Assembly: GCA_947044405.1 (NCBI GenBank)
Contig: CAMRHE010000196.1
Location: 2,711,001 to 2,775,000, forward strand
DNA length: 64,000 nucleotides
From: Leptodactylus fallax
Taxonomy: Eukaryota > Chordata > Amphibia > Anura > Leptodactylidae
Reading direction: 5' to 3'
The notes beneath the pieces are model-generated. The model was given only the letters and a program-made list of their open reading frames with translations. It made no database searches and was not told where the DNA came from. Below, in pieces: positions 52,501-64,000 of this stretch; position 1 is the stretch's first letter; every line of letters begins with the position of its first letter. A program made the position numbers and the translations under genes.

Positions 52501-55500
52501 GGACTAGAAGAAGATTTGTTCAGTACATTTTCTCCTAGTGATGAAATAGTCCAGACTCAACAGCCACAACTTTCTGATTCCTTTACTACAATACGTGTAG
52601 AAGCTTTCCAAACAGAGTCATCTGAAGCAGAGATAAAAACAGGTAGTGTCATAACCGATCGACCTGATGTCATCATAGAGCATAGAACCATCACAGCACC
52701 CCAGAGACTCACCAGTATTAAATTTGATGATTTAGGTTCTGGTGACCCTGAGGAGATTTCAAGTCTTGTTCCAACATCAGCTGTTGTTTCCGAAGAACTA
52801 TCTACAGTAAGCTATGTTGCTAGCCCTAAAACTGTAGAATTAGTTCAGCCAACTTCTGAAAAAACTGAAGCATTAAAACCTGACCACACTTTGGAACCTC
52901 ACATAACAGTAGAATCTGAAGTGGACGTTACTGAAGCTACCACAGTTTATACAGATGAAAGTACAGGAACTTCAGATTATACACCAAAGAAATTGGAATC
53001 AACAGACTCACCATTAATACCTGAAGGTTCGGGTGCCGAATTTGAAGCACACACAGATTCTTCTATTGCAATCTCTGTTTCAGAAGAGCATATTAGTACA
53101 GAAACTCTACCTACAACAGAGACTGATATTGTTAGTGGTATGCAAGATCTAACCCAAAAACCAGAAGTGCCAGTATCACTAATCAGTCTTAGCCCCAGCG
53201 CATCTCAATTATTAACAGATGAAATTAAGTCATTTACAGAAGAAGCTTTGCAAACCAAGATAGTGACGATATCCCCTATAAGTGTTGAAGATGAAAAAGA
53301 GTTCCTGATTGGTAAAGGAAAAACACCTGGCTTAGAAGTGATAGAAGAAAGTACCATTAGTAGCATATGGGGTTTGTCGCAACCTAATGACACCATAAGC
53401 GAAGTAATTATCTCTACACCCATTCCATCTGAATTTATTGTGGATGAGACATCTAGTACAAAACTTACAGAAGAAATTCAGCAGCCAACTTTGAAGTCAG
53501 ATGATAGCTTAAAGTCAACTGTTACTTTAGCTCAAGAGATAGCTGTTCCCACAGAAAAATCCGAAGTTGAAGGTTCTGGAGAACTGTTTTCTGATATCCA
53601 TACTACGCAAGCAACAAAAATATACACTTCAACACAAGTAGATCTTAGTGATCTGAAATCAACTTCACCCAGTAAAGAAGATGAACAAGAAAGTATTGCA
53701 CCTAGTTCTCAACTCTTGACTGATGAACAGTTTCCTGAAAGTGCCCAAGAAACAACCTTGGATTCACCCACTACATCATTACCACTTGAAGAACGTACTG
53801 ATAAAATTGATACAGTGAGTCCTGATGATATTTTAGTGAAAGAAGCTATAGCGTTAGGTACACATTCATATGTACAATCCACAGCTATGCCAGAGACAAC
53901 AGAGCCGACGCAGTTATTTACAGAGCAAAGTTCTGGGGATGATGTACAAACTGATGAACCTATTGCTGCTAAACTTACCACTCTTAGTTCACTTAAAACA
54001 GATGTTGATTCTGCTACAATATCTCCAGAAGCACAAAGTGAGCTTTCAACTCCACAACCCACTGAGGTTCATACAGAAGTAGAACTAAGTTCTGGGGATA
54101 ATGGACTTATTGAGGAACCTAGTGTTGCTAAAATTACTACTCCTAGCTCAGCTGAAACAGATGTTGATTCTACTTCATTATTTCCAGAGACACCACGATC
54201 ACACCTTCTAGTTGAGCTTTCAACCCCACGACAAACTGTGGTTTTTACACAAGTAGAGGAAAGTTCTGGAGATAATACACTTACTGAGGAACCTAGTGGT
54301 GTTAAACTTACCACTCTAAGTTCAATTCAAACTGATGGTGATGTCACCACGAAATCTCCAGAAACACCTCGTCCCTATCATTTTATTGACATTTCAACTT
54401 CACAACAAACTGAGATTCTTACACAAGCAGAGGAAAGTTCTGGAGATGCTATAGTTACTGAGGAACCTAGCATTGTTAAAGATACCACTGTAAGTTCAAT
54501 TAAAACAGATGATGATGTCACTACAAAATCTCCAGAAACATCTCGCTCAGATCATTTTATTGAAATTTCAACTTCACAACAAACTGAGATTCTTTCACAA
54601 ACAGAGGAAGGTTCTGGAGATGCTACACATACTGAGGAACCTAGCATTGTTGAAGTTACCACTCTAAGTTCAATTAAAACAGATGCTGATTCTACTACAA
54701 AATCTCCAGGAACACCTCAACCATATCATTATATTGAGCTTTCAACGCCACAACAACCTGAGGTTCAAACACACGTATCTTCTGAAAGTACTGAAGATGC
54801 CACATTAAGGGAGGTGACAGAAAGTGGTATCTCTGTCTTAGAGTCCAGAACAGTCACAAGTGAAGATTTCCAGGAACAATCAACACAATTACCAGTGAAG
54901 GAAAGTAGTGTATTCCAGTTCACAACAGTTGCCACAGTTAGTGCTCTTGTTGAGAAAAAAATCACTTTGCCCTTTACTGGTATATTTGAGGGTTCAGCGG
55001 AGGGATCAGGCTCAGAACCTCCTTCTACAGCTACAGATGCAACCCACCAGCCAGTCCAAACAAGTGAATTTACTTCTACATTCCCTGTCCCCATTATAAA
55101 AGATGTCGAGTCAACCAGCTTACCAAGTGCAGAAATCACTGAAACTGTTTCTGATGAAGCATCTACTACATCCACCATACTAGTAATTGTTAGCAAGGAC
55201 TTTGATGATGTGACCACAACTGATACAACACTGACTGAATTGCCTAAGAATGAAACCATACCAGAATCAGATTTAGGTGAGTCTAAAGAAGTAGAGCATT
55301 ATCATACATCAACAATTAGTGAGGAAGTTAAGGAGGACAAGGTTCAGCCTACCCCTGGTATTCTTTCTGTTCAGGACTATAGCAAAAGATTTGAAGGCTC
55401 AACAGATGAGTTATATTCTACACCTACCATTAGTGTAGATGTTGAAGAAGAGAAAGTTCAGTCTACTCCAGTAATACCATCTTTTACAGCATTAGATGAA

Positions 55501-56353
55501 GAAGTTGTCACAGATCATCCAGACTTGCAATTTGTAACTTCTGCCAGTTTTAAAATTAACACTGAAACATCTAAAGGGGAATTATTTAGTCCAGAATATT
55601 CCATAGAAGGTACTGGTGTTGTGGTTGAAACCACCAAACAGCCACAACAATATGTAACAGAGAGTACAACGGAAATTGTCCATTCAGTTGCACATTATGT
55701 CGATAGAACATCAGGTATTGAAGTAATAGAGCAGGATAGTATAGCAGCAGTCACTGAAGAACCTAAAGATCCTGTCACTGTTATTCTTGTGAATGGAGCA
55801 TCGGATTACACAGGAAAAATTGTTCCAAGTACATTACCTTCTTCCGGTTCTGGAACTGGCCATGTTGTCTCAGTACAAGAAGCTAGTGCAGATATTACTG
55901 CTACTTACAAACCAACAGGAGTTGAATCAATTGATACAACAGAAAGCCCACCAGAACCTTCTGATGTTACAGAGCAAATCCAAACAGAATCCTCTAGGCC
56001 ATTATATGTCGTAGGAGGGGAAGTTGTTTCCGTTAAGTCAGATATCTCTGAGCCTACTAATGAACCAGACATTGAAACAGAAGCTGAAGAGGAGGCTACA
56101 CCTAGACCATCACTGCTGGTTTTCTCTACAGAAAGTATTGAGATAATACCAGCTGATCCAGATGCCCCTATCATTCTTCAGCCTGATAGGCAAACACCAC
56201 CACCCTTCCAACTTTCCGGGCAAACTGAAGAGACTGTAATAGAAGAAACAGGAGCTGAAGACACTCCTTATGAGAGAGTAACACCAGTACCAGATCTTCG
56301 TTTCCAGATTTCCACTAGTAATAGTGTTGATGAAACTGAACTTCACATAACAA
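49559..56353 (+). CDS. vcan: Versican GAG-beta exon
   Basis: A 6795 bp exon (2265 codons, multiple of three, phase 1 at both ends) after TTTTTCAACAG and before A|GTAAGA. It encodes the main chondroitin sulfate attachment region: Ser/Thr/Glu/Pro-rich, no folded domain. About 28 Ser-Gly dipeptides are present, 16 of them followed by Asp or Glu (for example EGSGDE, LGSGDV), the usual acidic context for xylosylation. The start, with an NxST-type site and LKFINGK, aligns with the beginning of mammalian GAG-beta (QYINGK), and EEAKGDQIESV aligns with the ADAMTS cleavage region. One cysteine, at 49678. Longer than human GAG-beta (1754 residues). A tandem array sits at 53905-54795. Present in V0 and V1, skipped in V2 and V3. 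Confidence 0.95.
53905..54795 (+). repeat. vcan: In-frame tandem array within GAG-beta, ~58-residue units
   Basis: Anchored on the Ser-Ser-Gly-Asp or Gly-Ser-Gly-Asp codons at 53929, 54088, 54262, 54436 and 54610, with spacings of 159, 174, 174 and 174 bp, and a degenerate sixth anchor at 54787 (STED, no Gly) after 177 bp. Each unit reads roughly SSGD, EEPS, TTLSS, TD, SPETP, STxQxTE. Units from 54262 on are nearly identical at DNA level. All spacings are multiples of three, so the array keeps the frame and each full unit adds one likely chondroitin sulfate site. Confidence 0.93.
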
Positions 56354-56885
56354 GTAAGACACAAACATATTATTTTATACTTTTTGTTATTTTTTAAATA
56401 CAGATTTAGAGCACAATGTTTTCAGTAGTTAGAATTGTCCCTGTGTGGGTGATGTCTCTAACTCTATGTATGTATACGTCTGTGTGTGAACAGTATCCAT
56501 CATTAACCATAACCTCATGTATGAGGACACTCCTATAATGTCAGTGTAGTCATTATCATTGCTTGCACAGCTTTACTGGCAATGTTTCCCTCTGGTCTTC
56601 ATCCATATGTGCTCGGTCATGTAGATATGTGTCTAAGGATCTAATGTACCAAACTATTGCATTCGAAGATATTTCTACTTTGCTAAATGGTAAAATATGC
56701 AAGTAATTGACATTTCTGTATATACTGAAGAAGCTTAGCTGCCATTTATGGTCACCATTAGTTCATGAAAAATAAAAGTTCATGGACGGTCTATTATATA
56801 TTCCATGTTTGATAGATTTACATTATACATTAATCTTTACATTATACATTATTATACTAACAAGCTTGCTATTGCCTCATTACAG
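56354..56885. other. vcan: Versican intron, 532 bp
   Basis: Donor GTAAGA at 56354, acceptor ATTACAG at 56885. The GAG-beta frame runs on 13 codons into the intron before a stop. AT-rich; nothing else seen. Confidence 0.9.
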
Positions 56886-57002
56886 CCCAAGACCCTTGCA
56901 AGGAAAATCCTTGTCAGCAGGGAGGGACTTGCTATGCTCGAGGAGCTTCCTCATATGTCTGCACATGTATGCCTGGATTCACTGGAGAGTTATGTGAAAT
57001 CG
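56886..57002 (+). CDS. vcan: Versican EGF-like domain 1 exon
   Basis: 117 bp, phase 1 at both ends. It encodes one EGF-like module with six cysteines: [17 protein letters not shown] and GELC. The spacing is that of the first EGF repeat in the versican G3 region; the aromatic residue before VCTC and the GFTG turn are typical. It lacks the DxDE calcium-binding start seen in the next exon. In V3 transcripts it would join directly to link module 2 in frame. Confidence 0.96.
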
Positions 57003-58075
57003 GTATGTAAAGAAAGTATACCATATACTCAACTATACAGTAGCTGCTCAGTGTTTAAATTGCAGAATCTTAAACCTACTGACGCATGAGGCAGCCACAT
57101 ATACAGCTTGGTGGGTAAATGGTTAGCATTGCCTTCAGTGCTAAGGTCCTGGGCTACTATTTGTTATGGGTAGATTTACAAGTATTATATTTGGCCTTAC
57201 TGGACACATACTACGATAACAACAAAGTTTAGATGGATGAAGGGTCTTCAGAATAATTACCTCTGGTGGACCCAATGACCCCAGCCCAAAAGTACTCACG
57301 CAAACATCCCCTTCCACCAAAATGTATCTGGGCACAGGCACAAAACAGCAGTCCACATCTGGTGATAAACCAATATTCTTACACCTTTTGGTAGCCCTAT
57401 TGTAACTATTATTTTTTAAATTATTTTTCACCCTTATGCCTCCCTTGTTTTCGAAGAAAAAATTCTTATAAAAGTTAAATTAAAAAAAAAAAAAAATTAA
57501 AAAAATTCTGTCAGTATAATATAATAATGTCAGTATAATAATACTCAAATGAATGACTTGCCTGAAATGAATGATGCCATATACAAAAAAATTGCTGACA
57601 TGAATACAGTCTTGACCTACACAGCGATCCAGTTTCCAATGCCAGTCAGTTCTTCCACTAACCTCTTAATAGTGCATTTGGTGCATCTCGAGAGGTCTTG
57701 TACACTCAAACTGAAGCCTATTCCACCCAGGGACTGGTGTAGATTTCAGTTTTAACTTCAGAAAACTGGTAGCAAATCTGTTGGTCTGAGAAATCCCCAT
57801 TTCAAACCACCATTTGTCCTGCCCTGCTCTGGACACTATTTTCAAAAGTGGCAAGTGTGGTGGAAAAGGACAAAATGGCACATTTTTAGTGCAAATTGGT
57901 CATGTGCCAAATTACGTAGCACTTTTACATCAGTGGTGTGTTCAGACGTGCATATTCCTTGAAAGAGATAACTGGGATGTCACTATACCTGTTGCTCCCA
58001 TGATGGATATATGATACATTCCTTTTTTGGTTTTATACTGCATTCAGAAGTCATTTTTTTCTCTCTTTTTGGCAG
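57003..58075. other. vcan: Versican intron, 1.1 kb
   Basis: GTATGT donor; CAG acceptor preceded by a strong T/C tract. An A-rich stretch lies at 57481-57510. 57560-57920 looks like a degraded dispersed repeat. No exon seen. Confidence 0.85.
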
Positions 58076-58189
58076 ACATTGATGAGTGCCAGTCAAATCC
58101 CTGCAGGAATGGAGCGGGATGTATTGATGGTGTTAATTCATTCATGTGCATGTGTCTACCCAGCTACACTGGAGCGCTTTGTGAACAAG
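58076..58189 (+). CDS. vcan: Versican EGF-like domain 2 exon (calcium-binding type)
   Basis: 114 bp, phase 1 at both ends. It encodes [16 protein letters not shown] followed by [14 protein letters not shown], a calcium-binding EGF module: the DIDE start supplies calcium ligands, and an Asn (GVNSF region, consensus for beta-hydroxylation) and an aromatic residue follow. Six cysteines. The wording NPCRNGA and [11 protein letters not shown] is close to mammalian versican. Donor GTAAGA. Part of the C-terminal G3 unit that precedes the lectin domain. Confidence 0.97.
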
Positions 58190-59223
58190 GTAAGATAATA
58201 AAATTGTTGGCAATTATTTCATATCAGAGATCTTAAAATATTGATAGAATGACTGGAAATAGTAACAATCTGAAAACAGAGGCAGGCATCGGAGGCACAC
58301 TTCCCAGGATGAAGCTATAGGCAGCCATTTATGGTACACTATAATGTGCAGTTGGCATGCTGAGCTGACAGACAAGTTACAGGAAATTAGCATTTTCCGT
58401 CTGTTAGAATATTCTTGCTATTTTCACAGATCTCTCCGAGTGCCAGTGTTACAATAATGTATTGTGGAATTTCTGGTATTCCTATGAACAGTGACTTTGT
58501 CTATATACAATGGGGGAAGTTATCAAACCATCTATGGCAGTTTTCTGCAATAGATGGGTGATAATGCAACGCATCTTTGAAGCATGTCCCTTTCTTGAGC
58601 CAAAGATGCAACACATGCTCAGTTCTGGTCCTCGCTCGTCACTTTCTGTGAATGTCAGGTCAGGTTGGGGATGTTTCGGCTCAACATATTTGTTATAACT
58701 CATGCCAGAAAACTAGTGTGAGTTATATAAAAAATCTGCTCCAGTCAGTTTCTGACTGCGAAGGATTCTGCTTGCGCCTGATTTATTAAGATGCCAGAGC
58801 CTCTCGACAGTTCAGGAGTGCCTCAAGCCAGACAGGACCTTTCTTAAAAACGGAGCAGGAAAAGCCAGGCCAAATAAATTTCCCCAAAATGTCTAGATAT
58901 CTATATAGAACCAGATCTAGGCTTTCCAGATACATCGTTCCTGGGTTTGTCCTTTGGCACAACTCATTGTGATATCATGATGTGTTAGGCCAATTTCAGA
59001 CGGACAAAGTGCTTGGTTTAACTTCGTCATTAGTGCTATAAGACCAAGACATGGTTTTATGATGGTTTACGGTCAGCTCAGTAGACGTGTGGAGATCAGT
59101 ATCCTGCGACTGTAATACAGCCTTACCCATGGTTTTGCACTGGGCTGCAAGTTAACAATTTTTCACAAAAAACAGCCCAAAAAGCTTAACTTACAACAAA
59201 TTCAGATCTGCTACATATGTATG

Positions 59224-59599
59224 TTAAAGGGGTTTTCCAGGATTTTCTCCAGGAAATTACATAAAAAACTATTAGAAAAAACATTGCTCACATCTTATAT
59301 GTCCCTCTGCTCCCGTGCTGCTACTGTGACCCCACTGATCCTGTATCAATGTAGCAAATTCACATGACTGCTGCAGCCAATCGCTGGCCTCAGTGGCCAT
59401 GTCCCGTACATGTGGATGTGACATTGGAGGCCATCGATTGGCTGCAGCACTTGTGTGAATTTTATATGTGACATTATCACTGCAGGAGGAGCGGGGCCCA
59501 GAGCTGCAGCAGTAGAATGGTGGGACATTCAATGTGTAAATAATATTTTTGATGTAGATTCCAGCCCAATCTTTGAAAAATCAAACAAAACTCCTTTAA
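59224..59599. repeat. Fold-back repeat
   Basis: Starts TTAAAGGGGTTTTCCAGG and ends AACTCCTTTAA. Inside, GCAGCCAATCG (59373) and CGATTGGCTGC (59435) form an inverted pair around 59410. Non-coding. Confidence 0.65.
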
Positions 59600-59611
59600 T
59601 TGGGATTATTC

Positions 59612-59999
59612 TTTTAAAGTGACTGTCAGCAGAATCCAGCATATCAACTCAGCTGCCCAGATAGATAGGTTGGGTCACCTCAGTCAAACCGTGTATTCCC
59701 CTTGTGTCTCTGTTATTACCACCAATATGCAAATTAGCTCTTTGGAGCTATGAGGTTATTGCCATTGCTCCAAAGAGCTCATTTGCATATTGAAAGAAAT
59801 AGCAATATCTCTGCAACTGAGGCTCTGATTCACAAGGGGAAAGGCGACCCTAACCTATCTATCTGTGGGGCTGGGTTGATATGCTGGGTTTTGGTGACAC
59901 TAACCTATCTATCTGTGGGGCTGGGTTGATATGCTGGGTTCTGGTGACACTAATCTATCTATCTGTGGGGCTGGGTTCTAGTGACAGACTCCCTTTAAA
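59612..59999. repeat. Fold-back repeat with 50 bp tandem units
   Basis: Ends TTTAAAGTGACTGTCAGCAG and GTGACAGACTCCCTTTAAA are inverted. GCTCCAAAGAGCTCATTTGC near 59766 pairs with GCAAATTAGCTCTTTGGAGC near 59730. The right arm carries 2.6 nearly identical 50 bp units beginning at 59851, 59901 and 59951 (CTATCTATCTGTGGGGCTGG). Confidence 0.8.
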
Positions 60000-62900
60000 G
60001 GAGTGTTTTACTAGTAAAGTAGGGTCATGATCATTTCAAACTGTATAATGTTTATCACCATATGAGATCTTTGGTTACAACATGCACAGTTATATTAGAA
60101 ACACTTGTTTTCCCTGGCTAGTTTCCAACATCTGCTTCATCGGTGACATTTGGACGACTATTAATCCCCTGAGGACACTTAACCCTGTATTTACCCTGTA
60201 GACTATTTCCTCATACATTGTAAAATAATGATACACGCCAATTTGTGACATGTCATTTTCCCAATACACTGTGTATTTCAGAATTACATTGTCACCATAT
60301 GGGCTGAGGGTGACAGCTCCAGAGAGCATATAACCTGCGTCCGTGCTGGAAAGAGAACATCTTTATTTCATTGAGAGCTTTCGCTTAATGGATAATTATA
60401 CTGGATGAAGGAAGTCGAGCAGACTCATGCTATCGCTTGTTTGATGTTTCAGTGTGGTGAATCGGTCACATAAGAGCAGCAGATGTTAAAATGTGCTAAT
60501 AGCAATGAATAGAATAGAAAACACATCCAATGCTGTAATATCACCAGCATATCCAGCAACCTCATTACATAAATTGCCTTAGGGTGCAAATCTGAAGGAA
60601 AACCATAGCAACAAATTCAATATTTCTGTCTCACTGGAGCGTAAGATAGGCGTGAAGAAGCTGATTGGTTGCTCTTATGGTTGTAGTTTTCAGTCATACA
60701 AGAAGGGGTCATGTGACCCTCCTTCCCTCCACCCCTTTGTGTTATTGCATTGGCAGGTAGTGTGGCAGTAGTGGGATTGATGGTCACCTGAAAATGACTT
60801 TGCTTGTTGCCAGGCATGTGCCCTAAAATCTTATACTCTATGTAATCAGTTCATTCAGGATCTCATAATAACCAAATAACTAAGAAAATGGAAAAGTTTT
60901 TTTTTTTTACTGGCGTTGCAATGCAAGGGCACATTCACACGTATTAGAAGATTTTTATATTGCAAATATGATACAGATCTTACTACAAGATCGGTGTCAA
61001 AAGTCTGAGGCTCACACTTGGCTTGGTATGTGTTGCAAGTAAGTAGCAGATCTGCAAGAGGGATTAGCCCCATTTTTAATATTGCAGTGATTTTTTTTTC
61101 CCACCTTGATCCATATGATGCAGCTAGTTAAGGTCATTAGACGTGTAGTTGGGACATGATGTGTTGCTGTAATAAAGATGTGTCTACACGTAACTGATCT
61201 CCAACTTGGTTAAGGACTCCAATATGTCATGAAATCAATTCAATACAATATCACAACATGCTAAAAAAGCCTTGATAGGCTACAATTCCTCCTCCTCCAC
61301 TGGGTGGTCACACATAGACACATATAGGATAGTTAGCATATCACTTTGTGACAACTTGTCCCAGGACCAGATTAACTTGTGATACACATATCTGGACATG
61401 TGTAGCCAAGAGAACACATCTGTCTGTGGCCATATTATAATGTGGCCATATTACTATCATCTAAATAGGTCCTTATACTGAACCAGAGTAAGCACTGTGG
61501 ATAGTGGAGATATCCATATATAATACAGACCAGAGCGATCACTTCCGTAGATGGTTAGAAGTTTCCTATTTTATCATTCAGTAACAGAATTTTGGGTTTC
61601 TCGTCTATGGATTTAATTTTTCCTTTACTTGATGGCTCTACAGTGGTTTGGGAACTGAGCAAGGTATCCCCAGCCAAATTTCCATTCTACCAGACAAAAT
61701 AAAGCTGTATTAGTGATGTAGACACTGTTGTCTGGCAGGAGACTACATTTTGCCGCGTCAGTCCTGAATTCATTGGAATGAAAGAACTGCCAAGTAGATT
61801 GATCATGTACCACGTTGTACCACAGGATGGGTGTGGGTTAATACTTAGATTAACTTTTACTACTTGCAGTTATGGTCAAGTTCTGTATTTCGCATAGAAC
61901 AATAAGTGTTTTACGTCTGTAGACTGCGCTCACACCTAGCAGTGTCCTCTATGATCTCATGCTGAAAGCTGACCAGCTCTTAATGCCGCACTGACTTAAA
62001 TGGTACATTGCTATTTCTCTTTCTATGATCATATATGTAGGCAGCTTTTTTGCATAAATTCACAGTGCTGGACAGCATTTTATTTCATATAATTTTTTTT
62101 TGCTATTTTGCATTTTTCATTTACGTAGTCTGCGTTCTGTAAGATTTGCCAAGCTTGCAGAAATTATTACCAAGTATCAGCAAAGTGTCCTCCAGTAGCA
62201 GATGGGAGCTGCGCTGGCGAGTTTAAGTGCTATAGTTGCACAATTGTACTGCTTAAGCTATCACTTAACGTCACCAAGGAAGGAACACAGGTGCAGGGAA
62301 TATAATAGATTTCATATTTGTGGCGGTGACACCAATAGACTAGCACCACATAGCTCTGTCACCCCTTTTGACAAGCCAGATGTGACACAGTATTTGTATT
62401 GGGTAGTAGACAAGCCGGCTGATATCAAGTTCCAAAATTAGAAGGTACTTGTAATGCAATGCTTACTATGTTATATAGGATTGTATGGGCAATGTCTGCA
62501 CTATAAGTGGAATTCAGAGGCACAATTTGAAGCTCTTCAGATCTAATGGAAAACCTGTAACAATCCCCCATTTATAGTACTGGTCTCTTAATATATTGCA
62601 GAAATTCTTTTATGGCTCACCTCAACTGTCACATTCGTTTAATGGAACTTGCAAAAGATTTTGGGCAAAACAACCCCATTCAGATGAATGGAATGGATTG
62701 TCAGTCACAGATACTTATGCAGAAAAATCTGCCTCATGTGAATCCACCCTGAGTGTTCAGCATGCAAGTGCGCTGAAACCTCTACATCTCATGTACAAAT
62801 CTGTCCTTACCTTTCCCCTTGGCTCAACATACTAAGGGATGTCTGGAGCGAGATGACCAGCTTAGCACAATGATGTAATTTTGCAGCACTTTATCACAAG

Positions 62901-63494
62901 ATGTCTTTTCTATATTTGTTTAAGTGTTGCCACCCAGTGGTTTTGATGTGAGCTACAGCCTGTAAAGGGATTTGCTAAGATGTCACTATATTGCAATGTA
63001 TTTGTTTTTGTAAGAAATTTGAATTTTTTCACCAAATTGGAGCTATGTTAAGGGTGGGGGAGTGAAGACTTTGCAATCGCACCTCTGCTAGATCTAAAGA
63101 TCTATTTGTCCTATATAAGGAGACAGGTGAAATAAATGACCTATGGAATGTATACTGATTATTACCTCATAAAATTTCACCAAACCAAGATGGATGGTAT
63201 TTTACATTTTATAGAAAGGAGAAGGAGGAAAGGCTGGTTACAGTATACTTAAATGGTATTACAGAAAAGGATCTTTGCAGTGCACTGGAAAATATCTCTT
63301 CACATTTGTATCCCCTCATAAGCCCCTGAAATGTGTGGAAATATATGCAGAGATCCGCAGAACAGAACTTAGTACAGAGTATCATATATTACAAGGTTTT
63401 ATCTATGATGTTACATCCAGCCCTGCTACACCTGTGTCTATAAATATGATCAGTAAGATAATATTTTCATGTAATTCTTCTCTATCCACCTTAG

Positions 63495-63653
63495 ACTCAG
63501 AAGTCTGTGACTATGGCTGGCACAAATTCCAAGGCCATTGCTATAAATACTTTGCTCACCGACGCACTTGGGATGCCGCTGAGAGAGAATGTCGTGTACA
63601 GGGAGGTCACCTGACCAGCATCCTATCACAGGATGAACAGAACTTTGTGAACC
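63495..63653 (+). CDS. vcan: Versican C-type lectin domain, first exon
   Basis: 159 bp, phase 1 at both ends. Encodes the start of the G3 C-type lectin domain: [16 protein letters not shown], then [14 protein letters not shown] and [14 protein letters not shown], nearly identical to mammalian versican. It includes the first cysteines of the long-form lectin fold and the WDAAERECR helix. The acceptor is CCACCTTAG at 63493-63494 and the donor C|GTAAGT at 63654. The G3 lectin domain binds tenascins and fibulins in mammals. Confidence 0.97.
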
Positions 63654-63746
63654 GTAAGTATCGATGTGAAAGGTGAATAGTTATTGGTTTTTGTCATGTA
63701 CAATCTTTTTCCAATGATTTCTCCATTTTGTTGTCTGCTCACTAAG
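63654..63746. other. vcan: Versican intron, 93 bp
   Basis: Very short intron inside the lectin domain; GTAAGT donor, CTCACTAAG acceptor. Nothing else in it. Confidence 0.93.
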
Positions 63747-63829
63747 GTTTGGGTCATGACTACCAGTGGATTGGTCTAAATGATAAAATGTTTGAGCACG
63801 ATTTCCGCTGGACTGATGGCAGCACACTG
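63747..63829 (+). CDS. vcan: Versican C-type lectin domain, second exon
   Basis: 83 bp, phase 1 in and phase 0 out. Encodes [20 protein letters not shown] followed by WTDGSTL, the WIGL core of the C-type lectin fold, almost identical to mammalian versican. The phase-0 end at CTG|GTAAGT is where the third lectin exon (starting with a QYENW-like run in mammals) should join; that exon lies beyond the window. Confidence 0.97.
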
Positions 63830-64000
63830 GTAAGTGTTCATATACACGTTATTGTCTGTATGGTACTGTTAAAGGACTATCCCCAACGTAGACAATTTAT
63901 TGGATATCAATGTAATATGCCATCAATGTCTAATAGTTCTGGTTCCACCTTTGGAACAAACTCTCTCTCCATTCACGTGTATTGGAGTTACAAAAATGAC
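63830..64000. other. vcan: Start of versican intron, cut by window end
   Basis: GTAAGT donor at 63830; the remaining 171 bp is intron. No further exon before the end of the window. Confidence 0.9.

Larger units (their letters stand above)
58190..63494. other. vcan: Versican intron, 5.3 kb
   Basis: Holds a dispersed repeat (about 58505-58890, related to 29255-29600) and fold-backs at 59224-59599 and 59612-59999. 60000-63494 is AT-rich intron without recognisable genes or elements. No exon seen. Confidence 0.8.

Noticed and set aside
56354..56397. Read-through C-terminus of GAG-beta as a real isoform
   Set aside because: Only 13 extra codons follow a good GTAAGA donor, and the downstream EGF exon fits perfectly; intron retention cannot be supported from sequence alone.

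Overview
The window is vertebrate genomic DNA holding most of one gene, versican (vcan), the large chondroitin sulfate proteoglycan of the extracellular matrix, on the + strand. An amphibian, most likely a frog, is the best guess. The reasons are the AT-rich, repeat-laden introns, an L1-type LINE together with Tc1-like transposons, and many short fold-back repeats of the kind common in anuran introns. The species call is inference; the gene call rests on near collinear exon-by-exon similarity to vertebrate versican.

Layout of the gene: first coding exon with the signal peptide (5385-5454); a 22 kb intron; Ig V-set exon (27774-28151); link module 1 split over two exons (28478-28652, 29985-30112); link module 2 (34398-34685); GAG-alpha exon (about 40590-42894); GAG-beta exon (49559-56353); two EGF exons (56886-57002, 58076-58189); and the first two C-type lectin exons (63495-63653, 63747-63829). 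The window ends before the last lectin exon, the sushi module and the C-terminus. No non-coding first exon or promoter could be supported. The exon ends flanking the GAG region are phase 1 and GAG-beta is a multiple of three, so the frame allows the V0, V1, V2 and V3 splice forms. The strongest-looking GAG-alpha acceptor breaks that phase and is flagged.

The introns hold the mobile DNA. Intron 5455-27773 contains a 376 bp TA-flanked inverted-repeat element (7340-7715), a copied segment bounded by 31 bp direct repeats (9672-10027), and immediately beside it a full-length 6.5 kb L1-type LINE on the minus strand (10047-16583, 15 bp target duplications, ORF1 open, ORF2 with two frameshifts). It also has a Tc1-like deletion derivative (21784-22717). 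A second, similarly deleted Tc1 copy lies in opposite orientation in the intron before GAG-alpha (37423-38347). An L2-like fragment sits just upstream of the link module 2 exon. Fold-back repeats are scattered through most of the longer introns.

The most notable biology is in the GAG region. Compared with mammals, GAG-alpha is short with a single Ser-Gly, while GAG-beta is long (2265 codons, about 28 Ser-Gly dipeptides). GAG-beta includes a young in-frame tandem array of about 58-residue units, each with its own Ser-Gly-Asp site. No RNA genes, CRISPR arrays or other protein-coding host genes were seen, and no new molecular system beyond these.
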